Origin: Cyclobacterium plantarum
GTDB taxonomy: Bacteria > Bacteroidota > Bacteroidia > Cytophagales > Cyclobacteriaceae
Assembly (NCBI RefSeq): GCF_011290685.1
Contig: NZ_JAANYN010000007.1
Span: 124,001-188,000 of the forward strand
Direction: 5' to 3'
DNA: 64,000 nt
The notes beneath the pieces are model-generated. The model was not told the DNA's origin and made no database searches. It saw only the letters and a list, made by a program, of their open reading frames with translations. Positions 54,085 through 63,224 of this stretch are shown here, piece by piece (within the stretch, counting starts at the first letter, position 1; every line of letters starts with the position of its first letter). The position numbers and the translations under genes are program-made.

Positions 54085-55443
54085 CTACTGCTGGGCATAT
54101 TCTGAATCCCAATCTGTTCCATCGTCCCCTTTTTGTCCATCCAACTTGATCAAAAAGGACTTGGCAGGAAAATAGGGCTTCATATGGATGTCCAGGTAAA
54201 TTCGGTCCTTTTGGACCGGGTCTTGTTCGAAGCGTTTGATGGAGAAGTTTTCTATCAGTTTGGTTGGACCCGTGATGCTGTCCAGAAACTTGACGATCTG
54301 TCCCATCAGCTCTTTTCTGGTGCTGGCAGAAAAATTTTCAAATGCCCGGCGGTTGAGGAAATCCATCATTACCTTGGACACATAATCGAAAACCCTGACC
54401 ACAGAGTAAGTTTGTAGCCCCAGATTGTCTCCATTGAAAAGGGTTTTGGCAGAAAAGGCCATGACCTTGCCATATTCCTTCACCATGGGCACAAGGCCTA
54501 ATTTTTCCAGGTTGGCGATCTCACTTTTTTTAAGGTCAAATTTTACCCCGTCCACCTCATTGATGCCGCCGAATTTTTTACCGGCAGTGACCTGAGACAT
54601 CAGGGTATTGTATATTTTTCCGCCCAGGGCAGCCGCAGGTGGCACCAGAAGGTCCTCTTCTTCACCTACCTCGCTGAACCTCCCCCGGCCTACCAGCCAA
54701 TTGCAGGTCATGATGGTATTGGAGCGGTAATTATCCCCTCCTGTGAGGTTGGCGATTTCAAAAAGCTCCATCACATCATCCGGCTGGTCCAGATTTTCAA
54801 AGTCTGTGACCAATAAGACCTTATTTTCATAGGCCAACCTGGCCCATTTTTCTACTACCATATTGGACCCCAGGTATCCCGGAAGGATCAATAAGCTGTA
54901 GTTGTTGCGAAGGTCCAGGCGATCGTAATTTTCCACCAGTTCGTTGTGGATGGCATCAATAAACCGGGTATTGTCCAGGTCCTTCAACTGATCCGGCTCG
55001 GCGTTGATGATCGATATATTCTTGACCTTCGTACTTTCGGTATTCTTATAAAACAATGCCACAGATCGGTAAGACCTTTCTAACTCTTTGGTCTGGTCGA
55101 TGGCATTTTTCATGTTTTTCTTTAAAAGTGACTCGGATTTTTCAGCCGCTTCTTCACAGCCCCGGATCATTTCGGAGATCTCATCTGAACTCCCCAGAAC
55201 CTGGATCCACCACTCTAACTTCTTCTTCAGTTCTATTCTTTCCGTCTTTTTGGAAGTTTCCTCCAAAAATATTTTTCTTCTGGCCCTTCGGTCGGGATTG
55301 ACGTTCTGTACGCCATCTATCATTGTTTCCAGTAAATCGAATCCGCCAAACTTTTCCAGCTGTGAGGTGGCTGCCTGGAGGACTTGCTCTTGCTGTTTTA
55401 AGCCGTCCTGGGTAGCTGATGAGGATGAAGTTGAAGTATCCAT
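54085..55443 (-). CDS. tssC: T6SS sheath large subunit TssC
   Basis: 452 residues. TssC features: LDNTRFIDAIHNELVENYDR, LLILPGYLGSNMVVEKWARL, TNTIMTCNWLVGRGRF-like region, VPPAAALGGKIYNTLMSQVT, and the C-terminal SKVMMDFLNRRAFENFSAST and IYLDIHMKPYFPAKSFLIKL. With TssB it forms the contractile sheath recycled by ClpV. It follows tssB by 39 bases. The N-terminal SSSSATQDG is a disordered lead. Confidence 0.92.
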   Translation of the reverse strand: MDTSTSSSSATQDGLKQQEQVLQAATSQLEKFGGFDLLETMIDGVQNVNPDRRARRKIFLEETSKKTERIELKKKLEWWIQVLGSSDEISEMIRGCEEAAEKSESLLKKNMKNAIDQTKELERSYRSVALFYKNTESTKVKNISIINAEPDQLKDLDNTRFIDAIHNELVENYDRLDLRNNYSLLILPGYLGSNMVVEKWARLAYENKVLLVTDFENLDQPDDVMELFEIANLTGGDNYRSNTIMTCNWLVGRGRFSEVGEEEDLLVPPAAALGGKIYNTLMSQVTAGKKFGGINEVDGVKFDLKKSEIANLEKLGLVPMVKEYGKVMAFSAKTLFNGDNLGLQTYSVVRVFDYVSKVMMDFLNRRAFENFSASTRKELMGQIVKFLDSITGPTKLIENFSIKRFEQDPVQKDRIYLDIHMKPYFPAKSFLIKLDGQKGDDGTDWDSEYAQQ

Positions 55444-55482
55444 GGTTTATTTTTTTTAGTGATGAAGGATTGGGTAAAGCAT

Positions 55483-55935
55483 TTATTTAGCGGACTCCAG
55501 TTCATCCACCAAAGCATGTAAGGCAGCGATCAGGTTTTCTTTATGATCCTTATCAGCGAGTGCCTGTTTTAACAATTTATTCGTTTTGAGTTGTTTGACG
55601 ATTTTCAGGTATTGTTCTCTTTTCAAAGTCAGGTCATTGAGCAGTTTACTTTGGGGCGTGATTCCCCTGATACCAAAATCTCCCAAATTCCTGAAATGCA
55701 TGGTTTCCTTTTGTTGGGTACCTTCTTCCGTTTCCATTTCCAGTTCCACTTTAGGTTTGAAATGGTCGAATACCTGGCCGATATTGGTCAGTCCACTGAC
55801 TATCTCCGGTTTGATCGGAGTATCTGCAGAAAGTTTTTCTGCCAGCAAAACCCTGTTCTGGGGGATATCCGCGAAAGCCTCAAAGGCCTCGTTTTCCAAA
55901 ACTGTTCCGCCAATACTGTATTTTTCAACTGCCAT
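55483..55935 (-). CDS. tssB: T6SS sheath small subunit TssB
   Basis: 150 residues. An N-terminal IGGTVLENEAFEAFADIPQN, KVELEMETEEGTQQKETMHF, FRNLGDFGIRGITPQSKLLN and a helical C-terminus (LKREQYLKIVKQLKTNKLLK, LIAALHALVDELESAK) match the Bacteroidota TssB family. It pairs with TssC to build the sheath; the N-terminal helix is the ClpV recognition site in other systems. It lies 84 bases downstream of clpV. Confidence 0.9.
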   Translation of the reverse strand: MAVEKYSIGGTVLENEAFEAFADIPQNRVLLAEKLSADTPIKPEIVSGLTNIGQVFDHFKPKVELEMETEEGTQQKETMHFRNLGDFGIRGITPQSKLLNDLTLKREQYLKIVKQLKTNKLLKQALADKDHKENLIAALHALVDELESAK

Positions 55936-56019
55936 GATTACTGTTGTTTTATGAAATTTTACTTTCTAATGCTATATCCGCTGATTATGAATTTGTTACC
56001 CTGGTATTCCGAAATTTTT

Positions 56020-58554
56020 TTATTTATTTTCAGGAGCTTTTAAAAGGCATTGTGGCTTCAGGATCCATTGAAGGTTTTGTTCATGGTCAAGGTCCAGTTG
56101 GATACTATCCCCAGCCTTCAGTTCCCCTCTGATGATCATTTGGGAAAGAGGTCTCCTCAGCGCTGTTCGGATCAATCCGGAAAGGGGCCTTGCTCCAAAC
56201 CGGGGATGATACCCCCTATGAGCCAGCAGTTTTAGGGCAGCTGCAGAAATATCCAAATGAATAGATTGTTTCTCCAAAGCCCCATACAGGCTTTTCAACT
56301 GTATGTCAAGGATTTTGGCCGCCATTGTTGCATTGATGGGGGCAAAAGGTATGATCTCAGTAATCCTGCCTAAGAATTCCGGTCTGAAATGATCCCCCAT
56401 TTTTTCCAAAAGCTCATGGGCAGAAGGCATTGTTCCTTCCTGAAATTTTTCCGAAATAAACTGACTTCCGATGTTGGAAGTAAATAAGATGAGTGCATTG
56501 GAAAAATCCCCTTCTTTTCCCAGCTTATCATGTAACTTACCTTCATCCAGTATCTGCAGGAAGACGTCGAATACAGAAGCATGGGCTTTCTCTATTTCGT
56601 CAAACAAGACCACAGCATAGGGTTTTTGTCTGATTTTATTGACCAAAAGCCCACCTTCTTCATAACCCACATAGCCGGGAGGAGCTCCATATAGTAAAGC
56701 GGCTGCATGCGCTTCCTTAAATTCTGACATGTCGAAACGGATCATGGCGTCTTCATCCTGAAACAGAAATTCCGCCAGGGATTTGGCCAGTTCAGTTTTC
56801 CCCGTTCCGGTAGGCCCAAGAAAAAAGAAGGATCCCACCGGCTGACCGGCTTTGCCCAGTCCTGCACGGGACTCCAAAACCGCATCTGAAATAGAACGGA
56901 TGGCATGATCCTGACCCACCACTCTTTTGCGCAGAACGCTTTCCATCTGCAAAAGCCTCTCCCGCTCACCAGACTCTACCTTCCCCAAGGGAATTCCGGT
57001 TTTTTGTGAAACGATGGCTGCGATATCGCGTTTTTCTACAGAGGTATGTTTAATGGAAGCAGCCGTGAGCATCTTATCCAGGCAATTTTGAAAATGTTCC
57101 CGTATTTGTTCCACCCTTAGGAATGCGTCCTGGTTTTTATCAGTGGATATATTCTCCCAAAGTAATGGGCTGATATCTTGCCTTGCCTGCTGGAAAAACC
57201 ATTTCCAATCTTCCAGACCGTGAGGGCTTTCACCCCTATCCTCTTCACACCAAATTTGAAATCGCCGCATTAAATCCTCTATAGACCTGGTGCCATTTTC
57301 ATTGAACAGGCGTAATGCGGCCATGGTCCTGTCCAATAAGTCCAGACCGGCATCGGGGAGTTTCCGTTCTTTGATGTATCTTTTCGCCAGGTGGATGGCC
57401 TCATGGATGCTTGCATCCGGTACATCCAGCTCATGGTGTTGCTCATAGTAAGGGAGTACTGCCTTCAGCATGTGGAAGCAGTTTTGGGAAGAAGGTTCCT
57501 CCACTTTGAGCAGTTCAAACCTTCGGTTAAAGGCTTCGTCCGGTTCTATAAATTTCCTGTATTCGTCCAAGGTGGTCGCGCCAACCACGGTGATTTCCCC
57601 TCTGGCCAGCTCCGGTTTCAGTAAGTTCGCACTTCCGGCAGCGGCACTTTGCTTGTCCAAAAGGCCATGTATTTCATCTATAAAAAGAATGGCCCTGTCA
57701 AATTGCTTGATTTCTGAAATAATACTTTTCAGCCTTTCCTCTACCTCCCCTTTATAGGAGGCTCCCGCCACCAAGGACCCGGTATCCAATTCAAATACCG
57801 GAACACCCTGTAAGTGGGAAGGCACTTTCTTTTGGATAATAGCCAAAGCAAACCCATCTGCCAGGGCAGATTTACCCACTCCGGGATCGCCTACCAACAA
57901 TACGTTTGGTTTAGATCTTCGACATAAAATTTCTGACATGATGCGGATTTCATTTTCCCTTCCCACGATGGCATCCAATTTCCCCTCCCTGGCCATCAAG
58001 GTCTTTTCCCGACAATACTTCAGCAATGCATGCTTGACCTTTTGTGATCTGGATGTCTGGGATTTTCCTGGTATGGTGCCGTTTTCACCTGCCAATGCCG
58101 ATAAAAACTCTTCGTCCCGGGCTTTCCTGCTAATAAGGTCTTCTCTTTTTAGTGGAAAGGTTTTCAGTTGCTCGTAAGTATAGGCCACGCCAGGAGTACT
58201 GATCGCAGCCAAAACATGAACAGGATCTATACTATCTTTTGATAGGATCATACGAATGCTTTCTGCCTCGTTCATTACCTCCCTTATCTGTGGACCAGCA
58301 GCAATCCATTCCTGAAAATCCATGCTTTTGGACTGGTTTTCCATCCTCACTTCAGCCCATTCTTCCAGGTAATAGATGTCCTGATCCAAATCATTTAAGT
58401 TGGGCTGTAGTCCAATATCCGGGTGTAATAAAGCTTTCAATAAGTGGGACGGGACAAACTCAGCATGCCTGTTTTCCCTGGCAATGGCCTGGGCTATTTT
58501 TATGGCGTTTCTCAAGTCTTCCGACAAATGCAAATCCTCTATAGTGGCTTCCAT
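56020..58554 (-). CDS. clpV: T6SS sheath-disassembly ATPase ClpV (TssH)
   Basis: 844 residues. Clp_N domain at the start (LRNAIKIAQAIARENRHAEF, PSHLLKALLHPDIG), AAA1 with Walker A GDPGVGKSALADG near residue 222 and Walker B AILFIDEIHGLLD, a short middle domain, AAA2 with GPTGTGKTELAKS near 580 and YAVVLFDEIEKAH, and the C-terminal D2-small domain (HRGYHPRFGARPLSGLIRTA). Position in the T6SS arm and a short middle domain favour ClpV over ClpB. It unfolds and recycles contracted TssBC sheath. Confidence 0.92.
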   Translation of the reverse strand: MEATIEDLHLSEDLRNAIKIAQAIARENRHAEFVPSHLLKALLHPDIGLQPNLNDLDQDIYYLEEWAEVRMENQSKSMDFQEWIAAGPQIREVMNEAESIRMILSKDSIDPVHVLAAISTPGVAYTYEQLKTFPLKREDLISRKARDEEFLSALAGENGTIPGKSQTSRSQKVKHALLKYCREKTLMAREGKLDAIVGRENEIRIMSEILCRRSKPNVLLVGDPGVGKSALADGFALAIIQKKVPSHLQGVPVFELDTGSLVAGASYKGEVEERLKSIISEIKQFDRAILFIDEIHGLLDKQSAAAGSANLLKPELARGEITVVGATTLDEYRKFIEPDEAFNRRFELLKVEEPSSQNCFHMLKAVLPYYEQHHELDVPDASIHEAIHLAKRYIKERKLPDAGLDLLDRTMAALRLFNENGTRSIEDLMRRFQIWCEEDRGESPHGLEDWKWFFQQARQDISPLLWENISTDKNQDAFLRVEQIREHFQNCLDKMLTAASIKHTSVEKRDIAAIVSQKTGIPLGKVESGERERLLQMESVLRKRVVGQDHAIRSISDAVLESRAGLGKAGQPVGSFFFLGPTGTGKTELAKSLAEFLFQDEDAMIRFDMSEFKEAHAAALLYGAPPGYVGYEEGGLLVNKIRQKPYAVVLFDEIEKAHASVFDVFLQILDEGKLHDKLGKEGDFSNALILFTSNIGSQFISEKFQEGTMPSAHELLEKMGDHFRPEFLGRITEIIPFAPINATMAAKILDIQLKSLYGALEKQSIHLDISAAALKLLAHRGYHPRFGARPLSGLIRTALRRPLSQMIIRGELKAGDSIQLDLDHEQNLQWILKPQCLLKAPENK

Positions 58555-58569
58555 GATGTATTATTTTTA

Positions 58570-59583
58570 TTAAAAGAAGGGGAATCCTTTTTCCTCCAGG
58601 ATTATGGTCATAGAAATAATGCAATTGTTATTTGGGTTCCTACTTACTTTTACGTCCAGGTTCTTGATTCTCCTTATTTTCTTCACATCCCTTAATTCGG
58701 CATTCAATTCTGAAAGACTCATCACCCTGCCGTTGTAATTGATATCCATGTGTTCTCCTGCACATAGGTAAGGGATAAATTCGGTCACTGAGCTGCTTCC
58801 TTCCACAATACCGTTCAAAATAGCTTTCATGCGCTGGGTGGATATTTCAGGAAATATTTTTTCAGCAGGAGATTCATCTTCTATTTGTGGCTGAATTGGT
58901 TCTAAGATAGTTCGCTCTGGGACCTGAATGCTTGATTTCCTTTTTGGGGCAGGAGCAGGTCGTGAAGGGGCTTTGGGTGCATAGACTTCAATCATTTTCT
59001 CACCAACCCTATTGCCGTTCACCAATAACCTGACTTTTTTCTTACCGGGAGTTTCAAATGTGTAGGTAGCTTTTCGGCTTGTAGCATCCACAAAATTATT
59101 CTCACCAAACCACCACTTCCACTCGCTGGCCCCTTCAGTGGTATCTTCAAATGAAACGGGTGCACCTACCTCAGCCATTTCCGGACCTGAAAACCAGGCT
59201 ACCAGGTTTTCATCCACCACAGGTGGTGCTTCCTGAACATAAATGGTTTTATAGGTTTTGCAGTTATTGTTGGCTGTCAGAATTACCTCATACCTGCCTA
59301 TTTGGTTGAAGGTATGATTTACGACAGTCCCTGTTTTAGAAAAATATTCATCAGTTCCAAAATTCCATTCCAGTTCTCCTCCAACAGAATGGCCAATGGC
59401 TTTAAATTGTATGATTTCTCCTACGTACAACAATCCTTGTTTGACAGAGATCTCTATTTCCCGACAAGGCTCAAAATGGTAAAACCTGTACCCCAAAGTA
59501 GCTAAGGAGATAGTAGCGGCGATGGCCAGTGAAATAAACACACTGGGATCAATTATACTGGAAATTGAGGCTGATGCTTTCAT
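58570..59583 (-). CDS. PKD-domain inner-membrane protein, TssP candidate
   Basis: 337 residues: TM helix near residues 14-34 (FISLAIAATISLATLGYRFY), then two PKD-like beta-sandwich domains (residues 40-115, with LEWNFGTDEYFSKTGTVVNH and FNQIGRYEVILTANN; and 125-200 with SEWKWWFGENNFVDATSRKA), a Pro-rich linker (APKAPSRPAPAPKRKS) and a C-terminal domain (GEHMDINYNGRVMSLSELNA, NNCIISMTIILEE). It lies 15 bases upstream of clpV. A periplasmic PKD protein of this kind belongs to the T6SSiii trans-envelope set; I think it corresponds to TssP but cannot verify the name. Confidence 0.7.
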   Translation of the reverse strand: MKASASISSIIDPSVFISLAIAATISLATLGYRFYHFEPCREIEISVKQGLLYVGEIIQFKAIGHSVGGELEWNFGTDEYFSKTGTVVNHTFNQIGRYEVILTANNNCKTYKTIYVQEAPPVVDENLVAWFSGPEMAEVGAPVSFEDTTEGASEWKWWFGENNFVDATSRKATYTFETPGKKKVRLLVNGNRVGEKMIEVYAPKAPSRPAPAPKRKSSIQVPERTILEPIQPQIEDESPAEKIFPEISTQRMKAILNGIVEGSSSVTEFIPYLCAGEHMDINYNGRVMSLSELNAELRDVKKIRRIKNLDVKVSRNPNNNCIISMTIILEEKGFPFF

Positions 59584-59910
59584 ATTGGTCCTGCTTTTAT
59601 CTGTATATTCAGATCAAGCATCCCAAAAAATGTTACCCTCTGTGGAAGAAATTTTACATAAAAGTGAAGCTAAATATAGGAAGCCGACTGTTTGAGAAAT
59701 CCGAATGCCAGAAACCCTTCATCTCCTATTACAACCCTATCGTGATCAGATAATTTGCAGGTTAAGGAAAAACTCTTTTTAATTCCACTTGAAAGGGGAA
59801 TTTACCTGATTTCTTTTTTTGTATCTATTTCAAAGATGGAAATATCCACATCCTACCGCAAGGCACATCAATTAACGTAATATTACAGGATGTTTTATTG
59901 GAAAAAATAA
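59584..59910. other. Intergenic region upstream of T6SS arm 2
   Basis: 327 bases without a gene, AT-rich. It should contain the promoter for the PKD-clpV-tssBC-hcp-vgrG arm on the minus strand, and the 3' end of the sigma/TPR unit. No canonical box or hairpin was identified. Confidence 0.45.
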
Positions 59911-60693
59911 TTATTCAAAACCCTCTAGCCACTCGGCTGCCAATCTACTTCCTTCAGATTGAGCAGCCACCACCTGCTCAAGTTTATCCTTAGCCATCTC
60001 CCTGTCCCCCTTTTCATTTCTGATCAACAAGGTAATTGCATGAAAAAAAAGTCCCGGATTGTTTAACAAATCATCTCTTTGGGACAAGCGCTCAAATTGT
60101 GCTATTGCATTATCATATTCACCATTAGCCAACTGTGCCAGGCCAAGATTTTTAAGCACTTCTGCGTTTTCTGGTTCTTTTTCTAATAATCCTTCAAAAT
60201 AAGCCTGAGCAAGGTCATATTCCTTTTTATTATAGGCTGCTATTCCCAATTGCAAACTATCCTGACTTGAGCCCATGGTTTGTCCTAGTTGTAGCAGGTT
60301 GCTTGCAAAGTATTCTTCTGCAGTTTGATTCATGTTTGCAGGCCCCTTCCCCACAAAAACGACATAGGACACCACAATCAATACCAATGCGGCTGCTATT
60401 CCCATGAAAAAAAATTTTCGGTTTTTTTCATTTAAATGAACTGTCTTCCCCTGTAAGTCGCTTTGGGACCTTATGTATTTATCGTTCAAGCTGTCCAATG
60501 TCTCATTAAGTGCTGCAGTTTCCTCTCTAGAGGCAGACAGGTATCCCATATCTGTTTCTATGGCTTTGAAAACATTAAAAGCCTCACGCATTTCCATGTC
60601 AGAAGCCAATTTGTCTTCAAAATCCTGTTTATCCCCTGCGCTCATTCTATTCAGCAGGTAATCTTCAAATTTTTCTATCCAGATTTCATTCAT
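59911..60693 (-). CDS. Membrane TPR protein, candidate anti-sigma factor
   Basis: 260 residues: a cytoplasmic N-terminus shaped like Bacteroidota anti-sigma domains (WIEKFEDYLLNRMSAGDKQD, FEDKLASDMEMREAFNVF), one TM helix (residues 94-114, FFFMGIAAALVLIVVSYVVF) and a periplasmic array of about three TPRs (YNKKEYDLAQAYFEGLLEKE, NAEVLKNLGLAQLANGEYDN). It starts four bases after the sigma gene. The TPR end may sense a periplasmic partner; the TPR-CHAT protein at 20.7-23.5 kb is a candidate by analogy with sigma/TPR/CHAT gene sets elsewhere in Bacteroidota. Confidence 0.8.
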   Translation of the reverse strand: MNEIWIEKFEDYLLNRMSAGDKQDFEDKLASDMEMREAFNVFKAIETDMGYLSASREETAALNETLDSLNDKYIRSQSDLQGKTVHLNEKNRKFFFMGIAAALVLIVVSYVVFVGKGPANMNQTAEEYFASNLLQLGQTMGSSQDSLQLGIAAYNKKEYDLAQAYFEGLLEKEPENAEVLKNLGLAQLANGEYDNAIAQFERLSQRDDLLNNPGLFFHAITLLIRNEKGDREMAKDKLEQVVAAQSEGSRLAAEWLEGFE

Positions 60694-60697
60694 TCCC

Positions 60698-61273
60698 TTA
60701 CCATTTTAAAGTCTTGTATTTATCAGACTTCTTTACCAACTCGATCAGTTTTGCCATGCATTCTGATTTCTTTTTCCGGGCATATCCATAGGAAAAATCC
60801 AGTAAACCTGCTACTTCTTCCATAGATTTTCCTGACCAACTTAACTGTAGAATTTCTCTGCAAGATGCTCCGATTTCATTTATTTTTTCTTTCAACAAAA
60901 CCATTCTTTCCTCTTGCAACCGGCTCTCTTCAGCCAACAAAAAGCTATCCTCTCCTGGGATAGATCGGTCTTCATCGGTAATTGTTACCTTGCCACTCAC
61001 CTTTCTTTTGCTTAAAATATTAAGCCACTTTTTCTTGCATATAAGGTACAAAAAAGCGTCCAGCGGGCAGGTTAATTCAAAATTTTCTCTTCTTGCTTTG
61101 TGATAAATGGTGATCAAGGCCTCCTGAAAGATATCAGCAGCATCGTCTTCACTCCCGTTGTTTTTTAAAACCATCCATTTGATTTTACCGGAATACTTTT
61201 CATAAAGTTCATCCAACAACTTTTGATTGTTGTTTAGCAAGGCTTCAATATATTTTTGGTCAGGATGTGGCAT
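60698..61273 (-). CDS. ECF RNA polymerase sigma factor
   Basis: 191 residues. Region 2: LLDELYEKYSGKIKWMVLKN, DDAADIFQEALITIYHKARR, CPLDAFLYLICKKKWLNILS. Region 4: ASCREILQLSWSGKSMEEVA, GLLDFSYGYARKKKSECMAK. The long linker with EDRSIPGEDSFLLAEESRL is typical of the sigma factors paired with TPR anti-sigma proteins in Bacteroidota. It is the first gene of a two-gene unit upstream of T6SS arm 2, so it may control the T6SS; this is not shown by sequence. Confidence 0.9.
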   Translation of the reverse strand: MPHPDQKYIEALLNNNQKLLDELYEKYSGKIKWMVLKNNGSEDDAADIFQEALITIYHKARRENFELTCPLDAFLYLICKKKWLNILSKRKVSGKVTITDEDRSIPGEDSFLLAEESRLQEERMVLLKEKINEIGASCREILQLSWSGKSMEEVAGLLDFSYGYARKKKSECMAKLIELVKKSDKYKTLKW

Positions 61274-61352
61274 CTGCTGAATATAATTTTTTTTTATGAC
61301 GGAAAAAAATATATCTATAAAAATCAGTAAACTCCCTTTAAAGAATATATCC

Positions 61353-61383
61353 TTTCACTACATGCCAATTTACCTTACCTTTG
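61353..61383 (+). promoter_or_regulatory. Bacteroidota-type promoter of the SlyD-like gene
   Basis: TTTC (61353-61356), 19 bases, TACCTTTG (61376-61383), a near-perfect match to TTTG-N19-TAnnTTTG. ATG follows 18 bases downstream. Confidence 0.55.
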
Positions 61384-61401
61384 CATCCTTAATCAGAATC
61401 T

Positions 61402-61899
61402 ATGAAAATCAATGAAAATATGGTCGTGGGCCTTACCTACGAACTAAAAGTTACCAATGAAGAGCCGGAATCGGAACCTTTTAGTGTGGAGGTCAGAAAT
61501 GAAGAAGATCCCTTTTTTTTCCTGTTTGGGAACAGCGGCTTGCCGGAGGCGTTTGAAACCAGATTGAAGGACAAAACCAAAGGAGATCCTTTTCAATTTG
61601 TGCTGCAGGTTGACGAGGCCTATGGAAAGCCGGATGATGAACTTATCGTCTCCGTACCCAAATCTCAATTCAACCAGGAGAGGGGATTTCAGGAAGACAT
61701 GCTGCAGGAAGGTAATTTTCTCCCACTGGTGGATGAGGATGGTTATCCCATGCAGGCCAAAATAGTGAAGGACCTGGGAGAAGAATTGCTGCTGGACTTC
61801 AACCACCCCCTTACAGGTATGAACCTGCATTTTGAAGGAGAGGTTTTGGAAATCAGGGAAGCCACAGACAAAGAAAAAGAGGAAGGTTTCATGGCCTGA
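61402..61899 (+). CDS. SlyD-like FKBP-type peptidyl-prolyl isomerase
   Basis: 165 residues. SlyD architecture: N-terminal VVGLTYELKVTNEEPESEPF, the interrupted FKBP half FFFLFGNSGLPEAFETRL, the insert-in-flap DEAYGKPDDELIVSVPKSQF, and LLLDFNHPLTGMNLHFEGEV-like end (split here). It accelerates prolyl isomerisation and acts as a chaperone; the metal-binding His-rich tail of E. coli SlyD is absent. It converges with the ABC ATPase gene with an 18-base gap. Confidence 0.88.
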   Translation: MKINENMVVGLTYELKVTNEEPESEPFSVEVRNEEDPFFFLFGNSGLPEAFETRLKDKTKGDPFQFVLQVDEAYGKPDDELIVSVPKSQFNQERGFQEDMLQEGNFLPLVDEDGYPMQAKIVKDLGEELLLDFNHPLTGMNLHFEGEVLEIREATDKEKEEGFMA

Positions 61900-61917
61900 A
61901 CTGCCTTGGTCCACTGA

Positions 61918-62877
61918 CTATTCCTCCAGTCGCAAAATGTGGCTTTCTTCCCAATCCAGGTTTACGGAATCACCTTTACTTAAACCACGGAAGGGAGCTG
62001 CCACCTGCCAGTAATTGGACTGTCCCTCCAGGGCTATGGTAAGCAGGTCATGATCGGGAAAATACCGCTTCAGCAGGATTTTTCCAGCTGCCTTGCCCTT
62101 TTCTTTAGTCACCTGGATTTGCGATGGACGAAGGTATTGGTTTTCTGACAGGGCATTTAATGGTCCAAAAAATCCAGCTACATAAGCAGTCCCCGGATCC
62201 TGGTGGATGTCTTTTATTTTCCCCTTTCTTATCAGCCTGCCATGGGCCATGACACAAAGTTTATCGGTAATCAATAGTGCATCCTGAATATCATGGGTCA
62301 CCAGGACCAAAGTAATGTCCAAATCCTGAAAGATCAGATTTAACTCGTCCAACAGGTTTCTTTTCTGATGGCTATCCAGGGAGCTGAACGGTTCATCCAG
62401 CAATAATATTTCCGGCTCCAGGCTCATGGCCCTGGCAATGGCCACTTTCTGTTGCTGCCCTCCCGAAAGCTGCCTGGGTAAGCTGTCCTTTTTCTCCTCC
62501 AAACCAAACAGGCGCAGCAATTCAGCTAGTCGTTCCCGGGCATAGGTTTTGTCATACTGCAACAATGGTCTACTGATATTTTCACCGACTGTGGAATGAG
62601 GGTAAAGTCCCTTGTCCTGTTTTACAAGCTGAATGGCATCATATCCGGGCACCAACTTTTCTCCTGAATGAAGGATTCTCTCGCCCTTCAAAAAAACAGC
62701 CCCCTCATCCTGCGCTTCCAGGCCCGCGATCAACCTGAGTAAAGTGCTTTTTCCACTTCCACTGGCCCCTACCACTGACCACCGGTCCCCTTGCCCGATT
62801 TCCATCGAAAAATCTGCTAAAGCTGTGGTAGGGCCTTCATAGGTTTTACTCAGCTTTTCTATAGATAAAAAACCCAT
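61918..62877 (-). CDS. ABC transporter ATP-binding protein with TOBE-like tail
   Basis: 319 residues. Walker A VVGASGSGKSTLLRLIAGLE, Q-loop IQLVKQDKGLYPHSTVGENI, signature RQLSGGQQQKVAIARAMSLE, Walker B ILLLDEPFSSLD and switch His in LVLVTHDIQDAL are all intact. The last 90 residues (QYLRPSQIQVTKEKGKAAGK, HDLLTIALEGQSNYWQVAAP) resemble the regulatory TOBE domain of FbpC/PotA-type importers. No permease or binding protein lies nearby. The start overlaps the TAA of the MmcQ gene by one base (TAATG). Confidence 0.9.
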   Translation of the reverse strand: MGFLSIEKLSKTYEGPTTALADFSMEIGQGDRWSVVGASGSGKSTLLRLIAGLEAQDEGAVFLKGERILHSGEKLVPGYDAIQLVKQDKGLYPHSTVGENISRPLLQYDKTYARERLAELLRLFGLEEKKDSLPRQLSGGQQQKVAIARAMSLEPEILLLDEPFSSLDSHQKRNLLDELNLIFQDLDITLVLVTHDIQDALLITDKLCVMAHGRLIRKGKIKDIHQDPGTAYVAGFFGPLNALSENQYLRPSQIQVTKEKGKAAGKILLKRYFPDHDLLTIALEGQSNYWQVAAPFRGLSKGDSVNLDWEESHILRLEE

Positions 62878-63224
62878 TAATTGATTTGATCTTTTGTTTT
62901 TTTGGGAAGGCTGGAAAATACCAGTTCATAGGAATGGTCTACCAATTCCAGAATAAGGGGATCAGGTATCGAACCATCGAAAGATACGGTATTCCAGTGT
63001 TTCTTGTTCATGTGGTATCCCGGAGCTATGCCTTCATAATGTTCCCTGAGCTCAATGGCCCTTTCCGGGTCACATTTCAGATTGACACTTTCAAACAGGG
63101 TAATATCGATGATGGCAAATATTTTACCCCCTACCTTGAAACAAAGGGTATCTTCATCGAAAGGGGTGTCCTCAGTAACTCCCCGCTTTTTTAGGCAATA
63201 GGCCCTGAAAAAATCAATGGTCAT
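62877..63224 (-). CDS. MmcQ/YjbR family protein
   Basis: 115 residues. Family blocks: IDFFRAYCLKKRGVTEDTPF, DTLCFKVGGKIFAIIDI, VNLKCDPERAIELREHYEGI, PGYHMNKKHWNTVSFDGSIP. CyaY-like fold, possibly DNA-binding, function unknown. It abuts the 62-residue membrane protein (TAGATG) and overlaps the ABC gene by one base, so the three are translationally coupled. Confidence 0.9.
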   Translation of the reverse strand: MTIDFFRAYCLKKRGVTEDTPFDEDTLCFKVGGKIFAIIDITLFESVNLKCDPERAIELREHYEGIAPGYHMNKKHWNTVSFDGSIPDPLILELVDHSYELVFSSLPKKTKDQIN

